64,000 nt of DNA from Escallonia rubra (GCA_033065855.1 JAVXUO010001009.1:10001-74000); one strand, 5' to 3'. Positions 9,287 to 21,975 are shown, counted from the first letter of the stretch. Numbers and translations: made by a program. Notes: generated by a model not told the origin, from the sequence alone.

Positions 9287-9809
9287 AGCCAAGCAGAAAC
9301 AGTCTCACTTGGTTTTTACACTTTGTTTCCCCCTGGTGAAAGCAAATCACACAGAACAAATAAAACACTCAACTCAACAACACAACGATATCAGTGAATC
9401 AAATCAATCGCATTCAACAACGATCACATCTCAGTCAACACAGATGAAATCAGCAATCGCATTCAACGATAAGATTCAAGAAGTTTAAGGACAATTAAAA
9501 AAGTGAATATAATGTTATTATACGCAAACATTGTCAATTACACGGATTTACAATAAATCTAATAGCTCTAGGCCGGCCATTGATAATTTGCCAAGCCATC
9601 ATATACCTAAAGCAGTCTACGCATTCTTGGCTCCAGACGGTCTTCTCGAGGCTCTCCGACCGACAGATGTAATCCATGTACATGCAGACGAAGACGCCGC
9701 AGTCCGAGGTATTAAGTTGCCTTGGCCTAGTCCTCTTCAATCGGAGAACAAACTGCGTATCGCCCGGTGCCCTCCCTCGACTTTCTCGAGCACGCTCTTT
9801 ATTGACCAT

Positions 9810-10592
9810 GGCAGCAAATAGATTCTGCGAGAAACAGGATAAGCATTAAACATTTTATATACTTAAATAATAAGCATTAAACATTAAACATAGCAAACAT
9901 AATAAGATTAATCAGTTCTACAATATGCAAGTTACAATAAGAAGTAAACATGATCTTACCATGGCATCCAACATCCCTAAGTCTCGGTACATTTCAATCA
10001 CACCAATCACGTCCGTATCATCGTAGAGACTGTCGAGGACTGATACGGTATTCGTTACCAGTTCATAGCAAATCAAGAACCAGTGGGCATTCACTATAGC
10101 TGGGATTAGAAACACATCCGCCATACTTGCGCTCTCTGGACTCGGCCGAGCAAGATATGCTTGTAGGTTAGCGGACGGTCTCCACGTGAGGGGGGCATTC
10201 GCCTTTCTCGCCTGCTTCCTCGCCTTGTCCCAGTCGTTATACTCTTGTACTAGCATGCCATGAAAGTAGGCATCGAGGATAAAAATGTGTGGACCGTAGT
10301 TAGGCTGCTCCCGACTCCTTTGCCGCAGAATGTGCGCATAGTGCGAGATGACAAAGTTGTCTAACCACATTCCCGGCACCAGCGTGGACAGTTCTCTCCA
10401 CGAGACACTGTAATCCAAGCCCTGCAGGTTATCCATGTCATACAACGCTCCGTCTGGGGGGGGCCCGCTAAAATAACGGTGATGGATTAGGTCATGTTTA
10501 TGCGGCTTCAGGGGCCTGACTGGATGCCCTTTGGGATATTGCCCTCGGGGGTCGACCGGTTGCTCTTGCCCTCCGCCGGGGGGCAAGAGCAA
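9810..10592 (-). other. Ulp1-type cysteine protease domain, all catalytic positions present
   Basis: Within the fusion gene, the segment 10592-9960 contains GMWLDNFVISHYAHIL (substrate-lid region), FLIPAIVNAHWFLICYEL (catalytic His) and VSVLDSL (Asp). The next exon supplies the oxyanion Gln and Cys in QLNTSDCGVFVC. The order and spacing match C48 peptidases found in MULEs. No stop occurs in this domain apart from the intron, so it is the best-preserved part of the gene. Confidence 0.8.
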
Positions 10593-10770
10593 CGGAAGAA
10601 ATTAGCCTCCAACCAACGGATCGGCCGGCTGATAATCCCCTTGGGAGGCCCCGGCCGGCTGATAATCGCCTTCGGGGGCCCCGGCCGGCTGATATTGCTC
10701 GCCGGCCATTTCTTCCGCCGGCAGATATTGCCCTTCGGGGCCGCCAAGTGGTCCCGCCCACGGGACAATG
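10470..10770 (-). repeat. GC-rich minisatellite inside the PMD-Ulp1 linker
   Basis: Units of about 30 bases built on CCGGCCGGCTGATAATCGCC and TTCGGGGGCCC are repeated with drift. On the minus strand they encode repeated Pro-Glu-Gly-Asp/Gln-Tyr-Gln-Pro-Ala-Gly. The GC content contrasts sharply with the surrounding DNA. Such repeats expand and contract by slippage and may explain the frame break at 10602. Confidence 0.7.
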
Positions 10771-12759
10771 GGCAGTGCCTCATTGAAACCGTCAGGCCAT
10801 TCTTGCCTGACTTGACTCTGAGAGAGGGGTTGGGGTTCTGGGAATAAATCGAAGGTCGGGCCGCTGTAATCGGCCCACGACGCTTGAGCATGTCTCATCC
10901 CCGGTACAGAGGGACCACCAACTCCCTGGCTCACCCCTGAAGCTTGCCCGGAAGGATCAACATTATACGGGCTGGCGCCCGTATAACCCATTCCCGGGCT
11001 GTAGACCGAAGACTGTCCCGATGCTTGCCGCACAAAATTCCCGCAGCCTATAGCCAGTTCAGCAGCCTGTTGGTAAAGATCCTCGCCCATTGCGCTCATT
11101 AGATCCTTCCGCTCACTCAACTTCTGGAAGAATGCAAGCGAGGCATTAACCTACATCCAAAGAGATAACAAATAAGTAACTTTAATCCGACATTTATATT
11201 CAAGACAAGTTGGGCAACTTACGAGATTGTATGCCATACGCTCGTCGATCTGACCCCTAGGCGCATACCTCGCCCCGCGTTCAAAGTTCACTGGGGCTAC
11301 TCTCCTCCGCGTGATGTGGGAGTACCACTCATCGTACTCCGCGATGCTGATAACGGGGTCCGGCTCCGAGACGATGGCCGCCAGTGTGTCCTGCCAAGAA
11401 GTCCAGAGCTCTAGTTCGGCCGAGCACAATTCTTGCGCATTGGCCTTGCCAAACCGCCTGACATCCGGTGGGTCCCTGTTAACCCTCATATCTGGGGCAC
11501 CGGCGGGCAAACCCTGCTCCAACTCAAAATGGCGCATTGCTCAGTCTCTGCGACCTCGAAGTGGATGAGGGGTGTGCGCTGCAACCCGGAGAGCGTGAAG
11601 ACGAACGACTCTTCTACTCATTGCGCCAAACGTATGTACGGTGCCCAACGCAATTGGCCCGGAGATAGGCGGTCGAACTGCCCTCGATAGAACGTGATGT
11701 TGTGATGGGGATCGACTCTCCTGCGGTAGTGGCTATTCTTCCGGCTGTACTCCCAAGCACGCAACCGAGGCCACACTCTATCGGTTTCATCTCTACGCGT
11801 CGGTGAATCGGGAGCAAGGTGTTCATAAGACCACACCTGAGAACATGGACAAATTATATTTATATCGTCGATTCAACAAAAGCAAAAACAAAAAAAAAAC
11901 AATAACGAAGACAGGATTTATATGATATACCTGCAATAGCGAGAGACATGCACATATGGCTTTGGAGTCGGACCTCGTTGCCTTGTGCAATGCTCGGTAC
12001 ATATACGAAAGAATCGCTGCACCCCATGCATAATCTCCAACCTCAGCCTGGTTACCCAACAACGGTAAATATTTCACGCTGGCCATGTTCTTCGACGTCG
12101 TTGGGAATAAAATTGCCCCCATCACCCACCAGAGGAAGGCTTTTGTGTAAAGCACAAGCTCATGGCCCGTATAGTTTTCCGGCAATACCCCGTACGTATC
12201 TACCAACCACTTCAACTTTATACCACAACTGCTAAATCCATCCTGGGGTATCGAAGTGAGGAAGTCCCTAGCGGTTCTCGTCTTCGTTGCTTCTGACGGA
12301 GGAGCAATTACCGGCAGCCCCGTCACCGGCAACCCTAAGATGAATCCTACATCTTCTAGGGTAATTGTCAGCTCTCCGAGCGGGAAGTGAAATGTATTCG
12401 TTTCACTTCTCCACCTCTCAACAAGGGCACACATCAAGGCCTGGTCAAGCTGTTGAAATATCTGCCCATGCGTGAAAATCTCAAACCCAATTCCACGCAG
12501 TATCCTCTTCTGGGCGGTGTTCAGTTTCCACGATACTATATCGCGAGATACTTCTACGGTGTTGAGAAGTTCTCTTTCCTACGAATTAATAAATACAATT
12601 TAAGCATAACAAACGGTATATACAATGTTCGTAAGCGATAGAAAGTCGATAAATAATGTATCTTACACCACCATCCCATATGAGCGTACTGATATGGTTG
12701 GCTTGGTCGTATAACACGGATGAGTCTTCAGGTCCAGGGTTAAATTCCATTTTTTACAA

Positions 12760-13335
12760 CTGAAATTATGGAAAAACCTTCTCAGTTTGGATTTTACGTT
12801 TTGGATTTTGATAATTGCTCGCAAACATACGACGCTAGCACATGCATAATACATATAACGCAAGCACATGAATGATACATACAATGTTAGCATATGTACT
12901 CATATGTATAAATATATATACGTATACGGAATCGGATTTTGCAAACGCTTGCACAAGAACAAAAACATACATATATAAAACGCAATATTCATCATAACTG
13001 AATATTACAGACAAAAAAAAGTGTAGATTTTGTGAACTTACGTGATCGATTTAGGGTATTAAAGGTGTTCAAGATAACCGGAATTGAGCCGATATGCTTG
13101 CCAACGCCGCTGAGAAATTTTGTGAGTAGAAAGAGTGGAGAAGAGTGTCGTAGTTACTGTCGTTTGAAAGTATATTGAACGTCCGCAATACAGTACCGCG
13201 GATGGCTATTACGTCCGCGATACAATATCGCGGATGGCTATAACGTCCGCTAAACAGTTTAGCGGACACTGTTGACGTGACAGATAAGGACAAGATAACC
13301 GTCATTGCCGAAAAAACTGACGGGACAGGCCCTGA
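12760..13335. promoter_or_regulatory. Upstream region of the PMD-Ulp1 gene and subterminal palindromes
   Basis: An AT-rich stretch (12760-13050) upstream of the minus-strand ATG may contain its promoter and a leader. Beyond it, three palindromes sit at about 13180-13204, 13210-13234 and 13243-13266 (GTCCGCAATAC, GTCCGCGATAC and GTCCGCTAAAC types). They differ in sequence from each other but stay nearly self-complementary. The layout mirrors the transposase side of the element. Confidence 0.5.
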
Positions 13336-13603
13336 CAGGTGTCAGCCTAAGGACGTCCGCTACACAGTATCGCGGACGTCTTTTTGTTGTCTCCCATCAG
13401 GACTTTAATGTCCTCCGCCATACAGTGTAGCGGACAGGCGCGGAGGGGCAATTTGGTAAAAAAACCCGTTTGCCATACTGTATGGCGGACGACTGACAGC
13501 TTTCGAAAAAATGCGCGATCTGGGTCGTCCATCTTTCGGGATGGACGGTCAGATCGCGCTTGCAACTTCTCCTATTTTGCCCACGCTCTCAACGGATCAG
13601 CTC

Positions 13604-13604
<1 letters not shown>
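13336..13604. repeat. MULE-1 right terminal inverted repeat
   Basis: This is the reverse complement of 1256-1525 with scattered differences. It contains palindromes at about 13356-13379, 13411-13435 and 13468-13490 and the outer hairpin at 13515-13560 (GCGCGATCTGGGTCGTCC paired with GGACGGTCAGATCGCGC). It ends AACGGATCAGCTCC at the (TA)n tract. Confidence 0.85.
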
Positions 13605-13605
<1 letters not shown>

Positions 13606-13645
<40 letters not shown>

Positions 13646-13650
13646 TTAAA
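13606..13650. repeat. (TA)n microsatellite
   Basis: This alternating TA tract follows MULE-1. The DNA right after it (GAGATTAAATGATTAATC) is the same as that after the (TA)n tract at 16645-16722. Confidence 0.95.
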
Positions 13651-16185
13651 TGATTAATCTTTTTTTCCCCTTAAAGTACCCTTCTTTAATTGATTTTTTT
13701 CTTAAAAGGTTAAGAGTGAGTAAGCACGTTTTTAATTATAACATTTCTTTCCCATTAAATATCGTTTTTTAGAGTTAAGGCTTATTAAAATTTAATGGTC
13801 TTTTTGACCTCTTATACAATATCAAGTATATTTCCTGAAGGGTCAAATACACGTAGGTACCCTGAAACTACCACAAAGTCTCAATTAAGGGTCCCAAAGT
13901 TTAATTTTTACACATAAGGGCCTGTAACTCCAAATTTGCAACAAGTAAGTACATCCGTCCAAATTTTTAACGATCTAGATAAACTGTCAGGGGCAATTTC
14001 GTCAAGTCAAATTTGTTTTCTTAGAACCCTAGTTTGAAAACATTCCCAAACCTTTCAACTACCCCACTGCCGTCAACTGACAATCACCGCCGGTGCCGTC
14101 TTATCACAGCACCACCGGCGAAGACTACAACCACTGAGTGCACAACCATCGCCGCTCACAAACCATCACCGCTCGCACCATCTCTACACTCACGGCCACT
14201 ACACAGCCACCGTAACACCGGCAAACCACCAAATCACCTAGCACCGTCGGCCTCATCGCACGCAGTATCACCGATGGGCAGATCGTCCACCTAAAACCAC
14301 CATGAGATCGGCCTCACCACCACACCACCAAATCAGCACAGCCCGCCGGCATCGCTGAGCCATCATAGCAGCGCCACCAACACCCAGATCAGTATCGTTG
14401 GTGGCCAAATCGATTGCAAAACCATTTAATTAACTCAGATCCACCGCTGACCAATACCGTCCAACAACCAACACCGATCCCCCATCACCACGATCCACTA
14501 CCGACCAACACCGCTCCCCCATCACCACGATCTCTCTTCGACCCCTCCTGATCCACCTTAAATCCTTGTTCAACCAACAACTCACACATCAACAGTGGTG
14601 TGCAAGAGCAGATGACTTACCGCCACCAACAAACACACACACACACACATACATCAGCACAATCACCACTGCAAATCGCACGCCAAGTGCCACCAATCGA
14701 CCACCCATGAGACGGCCTCCATTAATCAGCCCACCCACGGCCGCTGTTGGTTAAGTCCTACCATCAGGGCTCCATCCATGCTGCCGTAGTAATTCCCAGC
14801 ACAACCACCACTGTCAAAGACCGAGGGCCACCAATGGCCATTAATCAGTCACCCATGAGATGCAGACGCGCCTCTCACTCACATCATCTTGAGTTTCTAG
14901 TGGAATTGAATGAACCGAAAATGCTCTTTGAAAACGAACAAATAAGTTCTGCTTCGTGATGCTTCTTGAGATGCCAACTTACGAAAAGTGCCCTTGACGG
15001 AAGCCCAAAATGAAACCCAAAATATGGAAACCCAAAATTGCCCCTGACGGAAAAGGCTGGACCGTTAGGAATTTGGACGGATGTACTTACTTGTTGCAAA
15101 TTTGGAGTTACAGGCCCTTATGTGTAAAAATTAAACTTTGGGACCCTTAATTGAGACTTTGTGGTAGTTCCAGGGTACCTACGTGTATTTGACTCTTTCC
15201 TGAACTACCGTTATTGGAGCAAATAGTCTTATTAAATATAGGGGTTATTACGAATTTTACTCCAAAAAAATCCCAAACCTATATAGTCATGCATGGTCTC
15301 CAAAACCTAGCTCATCCATGTGCCTCCGTTCACGTTAAACCACTGCCACCATTATTGCCTCCATTGTGTAGGTACTTAATTCATGTGATATTCACAATGC
15401 AGAGAAAAGTCAGCAACATCAATTCCGTTGCCTCGAATTTGAGGAGTTAGAGGCTTCTATGTACAAGAGATTGGACCTGTCCATTTGGCTGAAAACCTGT
15501 TGATCACAATTGGGCAGAGTTAGAGAGGGAACAATGAGAAGGATGAATGCGCACAAAGGTATATGCCAGTTTCGCAGCAACGAAAACCTAAAAAAGAAAT
15601 AGAAAAAGATAACAACATATGCCGTGGATTAACATAGCCAGAAGCCAGGCCTGAACGAAAGGGGGATTAAACAAACTCATAAATTTCTTTACCTCAATTT
15701 ATAGAGACATCACATGGTGGACATACTCATGCCTACCATACCAGGAAACCTACCTCCTACTCCTACATCAAAATGAATATTATAGACCATGTTCACTAAA
15801 AACTTCAAGTTTTCTTGCCAATATATTTTATTGGATTCAACTAAAGTCTACTTCATGTATCCCATGAAAAAAGGTAAAAAGGCAACTGAGGCAAGCTTCA
15901 CGGCCTTGCTTTCTCTAATTATTCAAAATACTCATCCCCCAAAGTGAAAATCTAAGGGAAGGGCAATAACTCTATTTCGAGACAAATTACTAGAAGTCTC
16001 AATATCTAATCAACTGAAGCAATAAATCTGCTCACAAGCATGGCATTACACCAAGTAAAAAGTAACCTTAAAGTCTCTTTTAAGGTTAACTTTTGTCCAA
16101 CACGTTATATATCACGTGTAAATGTACACGCGTTATTAACCTTGAAGGTTAACTTGGAAGATGGTGAGCCTAGAGGTTGCTTGTG
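13651..16185. repeat. Segmental duplication, copy A
   Basis: Apart from the inserted MULE at 13840-15195, this stretch is nearly collinear with 16722-18520. Shared anchors include GAGATTAAATGATTAATC, TAGTCATGCATGGTCTCC, ATTCACAATGCAGAGAAAAG and GTTATTAACCTTGAAGGTTA. Copy A lacks about 400 bases present in B at 17085-17505 and about 225 bases present at 17968-18190. No host gene could be recognised, and the short frames in it are not supported. Confidence 0.85.
13840..15195. mobile_element. Non-autonomous MULE of a second family with 9-bp target duplication
   Basis: The ends are G(G/A)GTCAAATACACGTAGG and its reverse complement, with about 125 bp of nearly perfect inverted terminal repeat (through GCAACAAGTAAGTACATCCG). 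Direct repeats TTTCCTGAA flank it at 13831-13839 and 15196-15204, the 9-bp duplication of Mutator elements. The paralogous site at 16911-16919 has a single TTTCCTGAA with no element, which proves the insertion. The 1,356-bp element has a C-rich, A/C-biased interior (14040-14950) that encodes only low-complexity Pro/Thr/His frames. It may be a captured fragment but matches nothing I recognise. Confidence 0.92.
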
Positions 16186-16201
16186 CATTTTTCAATACGA
16201 A

Positions 16202-16202
<1 letters not shown>

Positions 16203-16252
<50 letters not shown>
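16203..16252. repeat. (GT)n microsatellite
   Basis: About 48 bases of alternating GT lie just beyond the end of duplicated segment A. The sequence after it (to 16445) is unique in the window and has no visible gene. Confidence 0.95.
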
Positions 16253-16255
<3 letters not shown>

Positions 16256-16445
16256 ATAATCATTAAATTAAGGAAGAGAAAAAATCGAATGGCGGTGATA
16301 GTGTCGTGTGTTTTTAAGATTTATTTTTCCGTAATTGACAGTCCAACCCTTTGAGTTTTTAACGACATCCGTGATCCGTTAGTCATTGAACTAATTTGGG
16401 TGAGGTCTTTTTTTTTTCAAACTCAGTTACTTCTTTGGCAGCTTT

Positions 16446-16447
<2 letters not shown>

Positions 16448-16508
<61 letters not shown>
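16448..16508. repeat. (TA)n microsatellite
   Basis: A 60-base alternating TA tract immediately left of MITE-2. Confidence 0.95.
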
Positions 16509-16510
<2 letters not shown>

Positions 16511-16640
16511 GAGCTGATCCGTTGCTAGCGCTAGCACCGTCCGCTATATAATGTAGCGGATGGTGAATTTTCGTCCGCTACATTATATAGCGGACGGCAA
16601 AACAGCGCTAGCAACGTGCTAGCGCTAACAATGGATCACG

Positions 16641-16644
<4 letters not shown>
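16509..16644. mobile_element. MITE-2, copy of the 140-bp MULE-related miniature element
   Basis: It has the same ends and interior as MITE-1 (GGAGCTGATCCGTTGC ... GGATCACGACCC) but is slightly shorter because one GCTAGCGC repeat is missing. The two central palindromes are better preserved here (GTCCGCTATATAATG..., GTCCGCTACATTATATAG...). It lies exactly between two (TA)n tracts. Confidence 0.8.

Positions 16645-16722
<78 letters not shown>
16645..16722. repeat. (TA)n microsatellite
   Basis: A tract of about 78 bases right of MITE-2. The following sequence begins copy B of the segmental duplication. Confidence 0.95.
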
Positions 16723-18520
<1,798 letters not shown>

Positions 18521-18980
18521 CAGCCCTCGACCTCATGCAGTCCACTATAGAAAACATGTTTAACTTGCCCCTAGGAAGACCACTCTCCCTGGTACCTTCA
18601 CAACTTCTTTCCGAACAGGGTTATTAAATAAGCTTCAAGGGGAAAGGTAATTTCTTGTGTTTTGTTTTAACTTATGTGAAGATTATGGGGGTTGTGTATT
18701 TGTAAATTTTGCAAGTGTGTTTCTCATGCGTATATTTGTATAGATTATAGGCACTGTGTGTATGTCTTCAAGGAATATGCACGATTCAAAGGAGAAAGTC
18801 TTTGCATGCATGCGTAAATCTACTAAATAGAAAACAACATATAAATAATAAAAGAGATCTGCATAAAACTGAATTCGGATGCAAAAGAAAGACTTATAAT
18901 ATGAACTATCCTACCCCTTTATCGCAACAATACCCTCTTGGCAGGCACCTTGCTAACACCATCAACTTGGAAGAAAGCTT
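18521..18980. other. Unique intergenic DNA left of solo LTR-1
   Basis: No gene is supported. An AAGCTTCAAGGGGAAAGG motif at about 18630 recurs right of LTR-1 (21294) and, diverged, at 17105. This hints at an older third repeat unit that LTR-1 interrupted. Confidence 0.4.
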
Positions 18981-21294
18981 TGATGCCAAGGAAAGTGGGT
19001 TCGTACCTACGTGGAGGTGCCACAAAGGCTGCAGTCCGAGTCAAATGTAAAGTATGTTGATGTGAGACACAGCAAGGGTGGAACAAGGGCAGAGACCAAG
19101 GGCTTCCTAGACAGAGCTTGAGGGTGATAGTGCTGTGAGGGCGATAGCGCAGGATGAATACACGACGACAGTCACAATCCGATGCTTAGGTCCAGAGTTA
19201 GGGTCCTGTATGTTTCTCTCTTTAGGATTCTAGAGTGAGAAAGTGAAAATATGTTATGAAAATGTCCAACCGTAATGTTCCATGCCAAATGAATTCTCAA
19301 GACCTCAATTTATAGAGATTGAGATGATGATGTCATTAACCGACACGTGGCGCCCCTGGGAGTGACACGTCACCGGGGGGTCCACGGGTACCGGTGCTCC
19401 ACAGACTGTCGGATCGCATATTCACCCGGCATGCCCCGTACAGCGTCGCTTTGTCTGTCTGGAAAGACTGGCTCCCACAACGGTGTGGCCAGAGAACCCC
19501 TTGATCTAGCCTCAAATCCAAGCCATTGTGGAGTCCCATAGGCCTGGCAGCGGTGGGGAAGACCCGACGCCCAACTGCCAGGTGAACTAGGCGTGATGCC
19601 CTCTGAAGACTTGCTCACGTCTTGGAGTGACTCGGGGGTCATAGTCCCTAGGGGTGCCGACGCAAGTCCCCAGTGCCGCAGCACGTAGGCCAGTCACGCA
19701 GACACCCTGGCGGAGATAGTGTCCCGGAGGAGTCGCCTATTCCGCAGGCCGAGGTAGCATCCCGGAGGAGCCGTCTACCTGGAAGAAGGGGAGTCTTCGT
19801 GCCGGAGCACTTGGAGCTCCCTGGCAGAGATAGTGTCCCGGAGGAGTCGCCTATCCCCGCGGGTGAGTCCTTGTGCTGGAGCACTCGAAGCGCGTCAAGG
19901 TAGCATCTCGGAGGAGCAGTCTACCCGACTGGCCGAGCTAGCATCCCGGAGGAGCCATCTACCTGGCAGAAGGGGAGTTGAAGAGCTCCCTGGCAGAGAT
20001 AGTGTCCTGGAGGAGTCGCATATCCCCGTAGGTAAGTCCTTGTACCGGAGCACTCGAAGCGCATCAAGGTAGCATCTCGGAGGAGTCGTCTACCCGACTG
20101 GCCGAGGTAACATCCCGGAGGAGCCGTCTACCTGGCGGAAGGGGAGTTGAAGAGTTCACTGGCGGAGATAGTGTCCCGGAGGAGTCGCCTATCCCCACGG
20201 GTGAGTCCTTATGCCGGAGCACTCGAAGCACGTAAAGGTAGCATCCCAGAAGAGCCGTCTACCCGACTGGCCGAGGTAGAATCTCGGAGGAGCCGTCTAC
20301 CTGGCGAAAGGGGAGTTGAAGAGCTCCCTGATGGAGATAGTGTCCCAGAGGAATCGCCTATCCCCGCAGGATGTTGCACACTCCGGAGAGTAGGTCGAAG
20401 CATGTTCCACGACCAAGGCAAGGTGCGCATGGTGTGGAGAATGAGTGTGGTGCCCGTGGGGCATGTAACATGATTGTGGCACATGGGCGCGATGAAGTGA
20501 GTATGGTGTCGGGGGCACGATAGTGTGACAGAGAGCCTGGGGCAGGGCTGTATCAGCAGCGCGGCGGAGTGTTGAAGTGCGACGCCCAGACGCCGGCGAC
20601 GGGGTTGAGGAGTTGTGTCCGAGTGACGGGGGTCGCGTAGTTGTCTCCAGGCGACGGGGTCGCGGAGTTTTACCCCGCGACGGGGGTCACGGTGTTGTGT
20701 CCGGGCGACGGGGTCGCGGAGTTGTGTCCGGGCGACAGGGTCGCGGAGTTGTGTCCGGGTGACCGGGGTCGAGGAGTTGTGTATAGTCCCTTGAAAAGAA
20801 GTGAAGGTGTTAAGTATGGAGACGAAAGGCCAACCCATAGGGGAAGTCCAAGGCCAACCCTTAGGGGGAGGCCAAGGCCAACGCCAAGGGGAGGCCAAGG
20901 CCAACGCCAAGGGAAGGCCGTGGCTGACCCCCAACGGGAGGCCAAGGCCGAGGCCGACCCCAAGGAGAAGGCCAAGGCCAAGGCTGACCCCAAAGGGAAG
21001 GCCAAGGCTGAGGCCGACCCCAAGGGGAAGGCCAAGGCCTACTTCCTTGGGCAAGTGCCGTGGTGCGCCGATGGGCGACATGCGAAGTGCGACGGTCGAA
21101 GTTTCATGAGGTTTTGCGTGAAAATGAGCTTCTTAGTGATGAAGTAACGTAAAGAAAGTGAGAAGTGCACGTGACTTGAGCGTGCATGCTTTGACCGGTT
21201 GTGAGCGTTGAAAATGACTGTTGCTTGTGCGGATGTGTCATGGAAAATGGGACCCCAGTGGGCCTTTGGGTGCGACCAGAATAGGTTGGGAACA
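18981..21294 (-). mobile_element. Solo LTR-1 of a large retrotransposon family
   Basis: On the minus strand it runs TGTTCCCAACC ... CCTTGGCATCA and is flanked by perfect 5-bp repeats AGCTT (18976-18980 and 21295-21299). No primer site, coding region or second LTR adjoins, so it is a solo LTR left by recombination. Near the 3' part there is a TATA-type promoter region (the plus strand shows CTCAATTTATAGAG near 19305-19318). The middle holds GC-rich tandem units with CTCCGGGATGCTACC. A second repeat block of GGCCAAGGCC units lies at 20850-21045. Long frames inside, including one of 290 codons, are repeat translations. Confidence 0.88.
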
Positions 21295-21299
21295 AGCTT

Positions 21300-21620
21300 C
21301 AAGGGAAAAGTAACCCAAAAGCCACCAAAGACTCTGCATACTTCCATTCACGTTATTAACCTTAATGGTTAACTTGGAAGATGCATGCACTTCAGTTCCT
21401 CCACCTGTTCTCTACATATATCAGTTATAGTTTTTTGTTTATAAAACTGGTTTCAGCTTCTTCAATTTAGTAAAACCCGTGGGTGAGTAATAGAATGGTC
21501 AATTGAGGCATATAATGAATCTTTGGGTCTTTTCTTTTCTTTTTTTTTTAGCTTAGTTTAGCAGTTAAGCCATTTAAAGTGTGTATGATAAGGTGAGGAT
21601 TTATCCATGTTTAGCGAATC
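21300..21620. other. Intergenic DNA
   Basis: AT-rich sequence without a visible gene. Another copy of TTAACCTTAATGGTTAACTT occurs at about 21355-21376. Confidence 0.4.
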
Positions 21621-21975
21621 CATCTCCCACCCGTGAGCACCACCATGCCAATCCTCAGCCCTCACCAACACCGCCCTTATGAGACCACCAAGCCAATTCA
21701 CACACCGTCACGCAAATGGTAGGAAAAAAATTAGAAATAAGGTGTGTGGGGGTGTGTGTGTGAGAGAGAGAGAAAAAAGAAGAAGAAGAAGTAGACAAGA
21801 CACTAGTGGCAGATCCAATAACCATCATCAGGCAGACCATTATCGATAGAAGCCATCTCCCACCCATGTGTAGTACCATATACACCAATCCAGAGCCCTC
21901 ACCAATACCACTCTTATTAGACAACTAAGCCAATTCACACACCATCAAGCCAATGGTAAAAAAAATTGGAAAGAA
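21618..21975. repeat. 235-bp diverged tandem duplication
   Basis: CCATCTCCCACCC(G/A)TG ... AGCCCTCACCAA ... AGCCAATTCACACACC recurs at about 21622-21730 and 21853-21960. Each copy is followed by a (GT)n/(GA)n run with GAGAGAGAGA. It is noncoding. Confidence 0.7.

Larger units (their letters stand above)
9534..12750 (-). pseudogene. Spliced PMD-Ulp1 fusion gene of MULE-1, lightly damaged
   Basis: Reading on the minus strand, exon 1 starts at ATG 12750 (EFNPGPEDSSVLYDQANHIS, the usual PMD opening). Probable exon 2 (about 12579-11931) holds the PMD core (GELTITLEDVGFILGLPVTG, FLWWVMGAILFP). Exon 3 (11836-11223) finishes the PMD. Exon 4 starts at 11150 and leads into a linker with repeated EG(D/Q)YQPAG, then the Ulp1 C48 domain with His (VNAHWFLICYEL) and Asp (VLDSL) and a donor at 9960. 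The last exon (9824-9534) has Gln and catalytic Cys (QLNTSDCGVFVCMY). Lesions are an in-frame TGA at 11618-11620, a 7-base deletion near 11537 (a GCGCCAT repeat lost relative to MULE-2), and a frame break near 10602. PMD proteins of plants are nuclear and linked to silencing; Ulp1 proteases cleave SUMO-like conjugates. Any activity of this copy is inference. Confidence 0.8.
1256..13604. mobile_element. MULE-1, near-complete 12.3-kb Mutator-like element
   Basis: The outer ends are GGAGCTGATCCGTTGAGAG on the left and its reverse complement CTCTCAACGGATCAGCTCC on the right, and about 270 bp of inverted homology follows. Both sides abut (TA)n DNA, so a Mutator 9-bp target duplication would be masked in the repeat. 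Inside lie, in order: transposase (+), palindrome array A, a B3 gene (+), a long inverted repeat, two small homologous genes (- and +), a 167-bp tandem duplication, palindrome array B, and a PMD-Ulp1 gene (-). Each gene is broken by only one or a few lesions, which suggests fairly recent decay. The cargo is far larger than a minimal MuDR-type element. Confidence 0.85.

Noticed and set aside
8802..9368. 188-codon minus-strand open frame
   Set aside because: It is a translation of array B with the same peptide repeated; it arises from a repeat length compatible with one frame and has no start context.
14034..14959. Pro/Thr/His-rich frames as possible genes (also 24673-24942, 56355-56690 and 57148-57375)
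   Set aside because: Low complexity C/A-rich DNA, no domain, no conservation between positions.
20209..21081. 290-codon minus-strand frame and several other long frames in 19336-21347, 28216-30559 and 45277-46850
   Set aside because: All lie in the GC-rich tandem repeats of the three solo LTRs, change frame between copies and show only low-complexity repeats.
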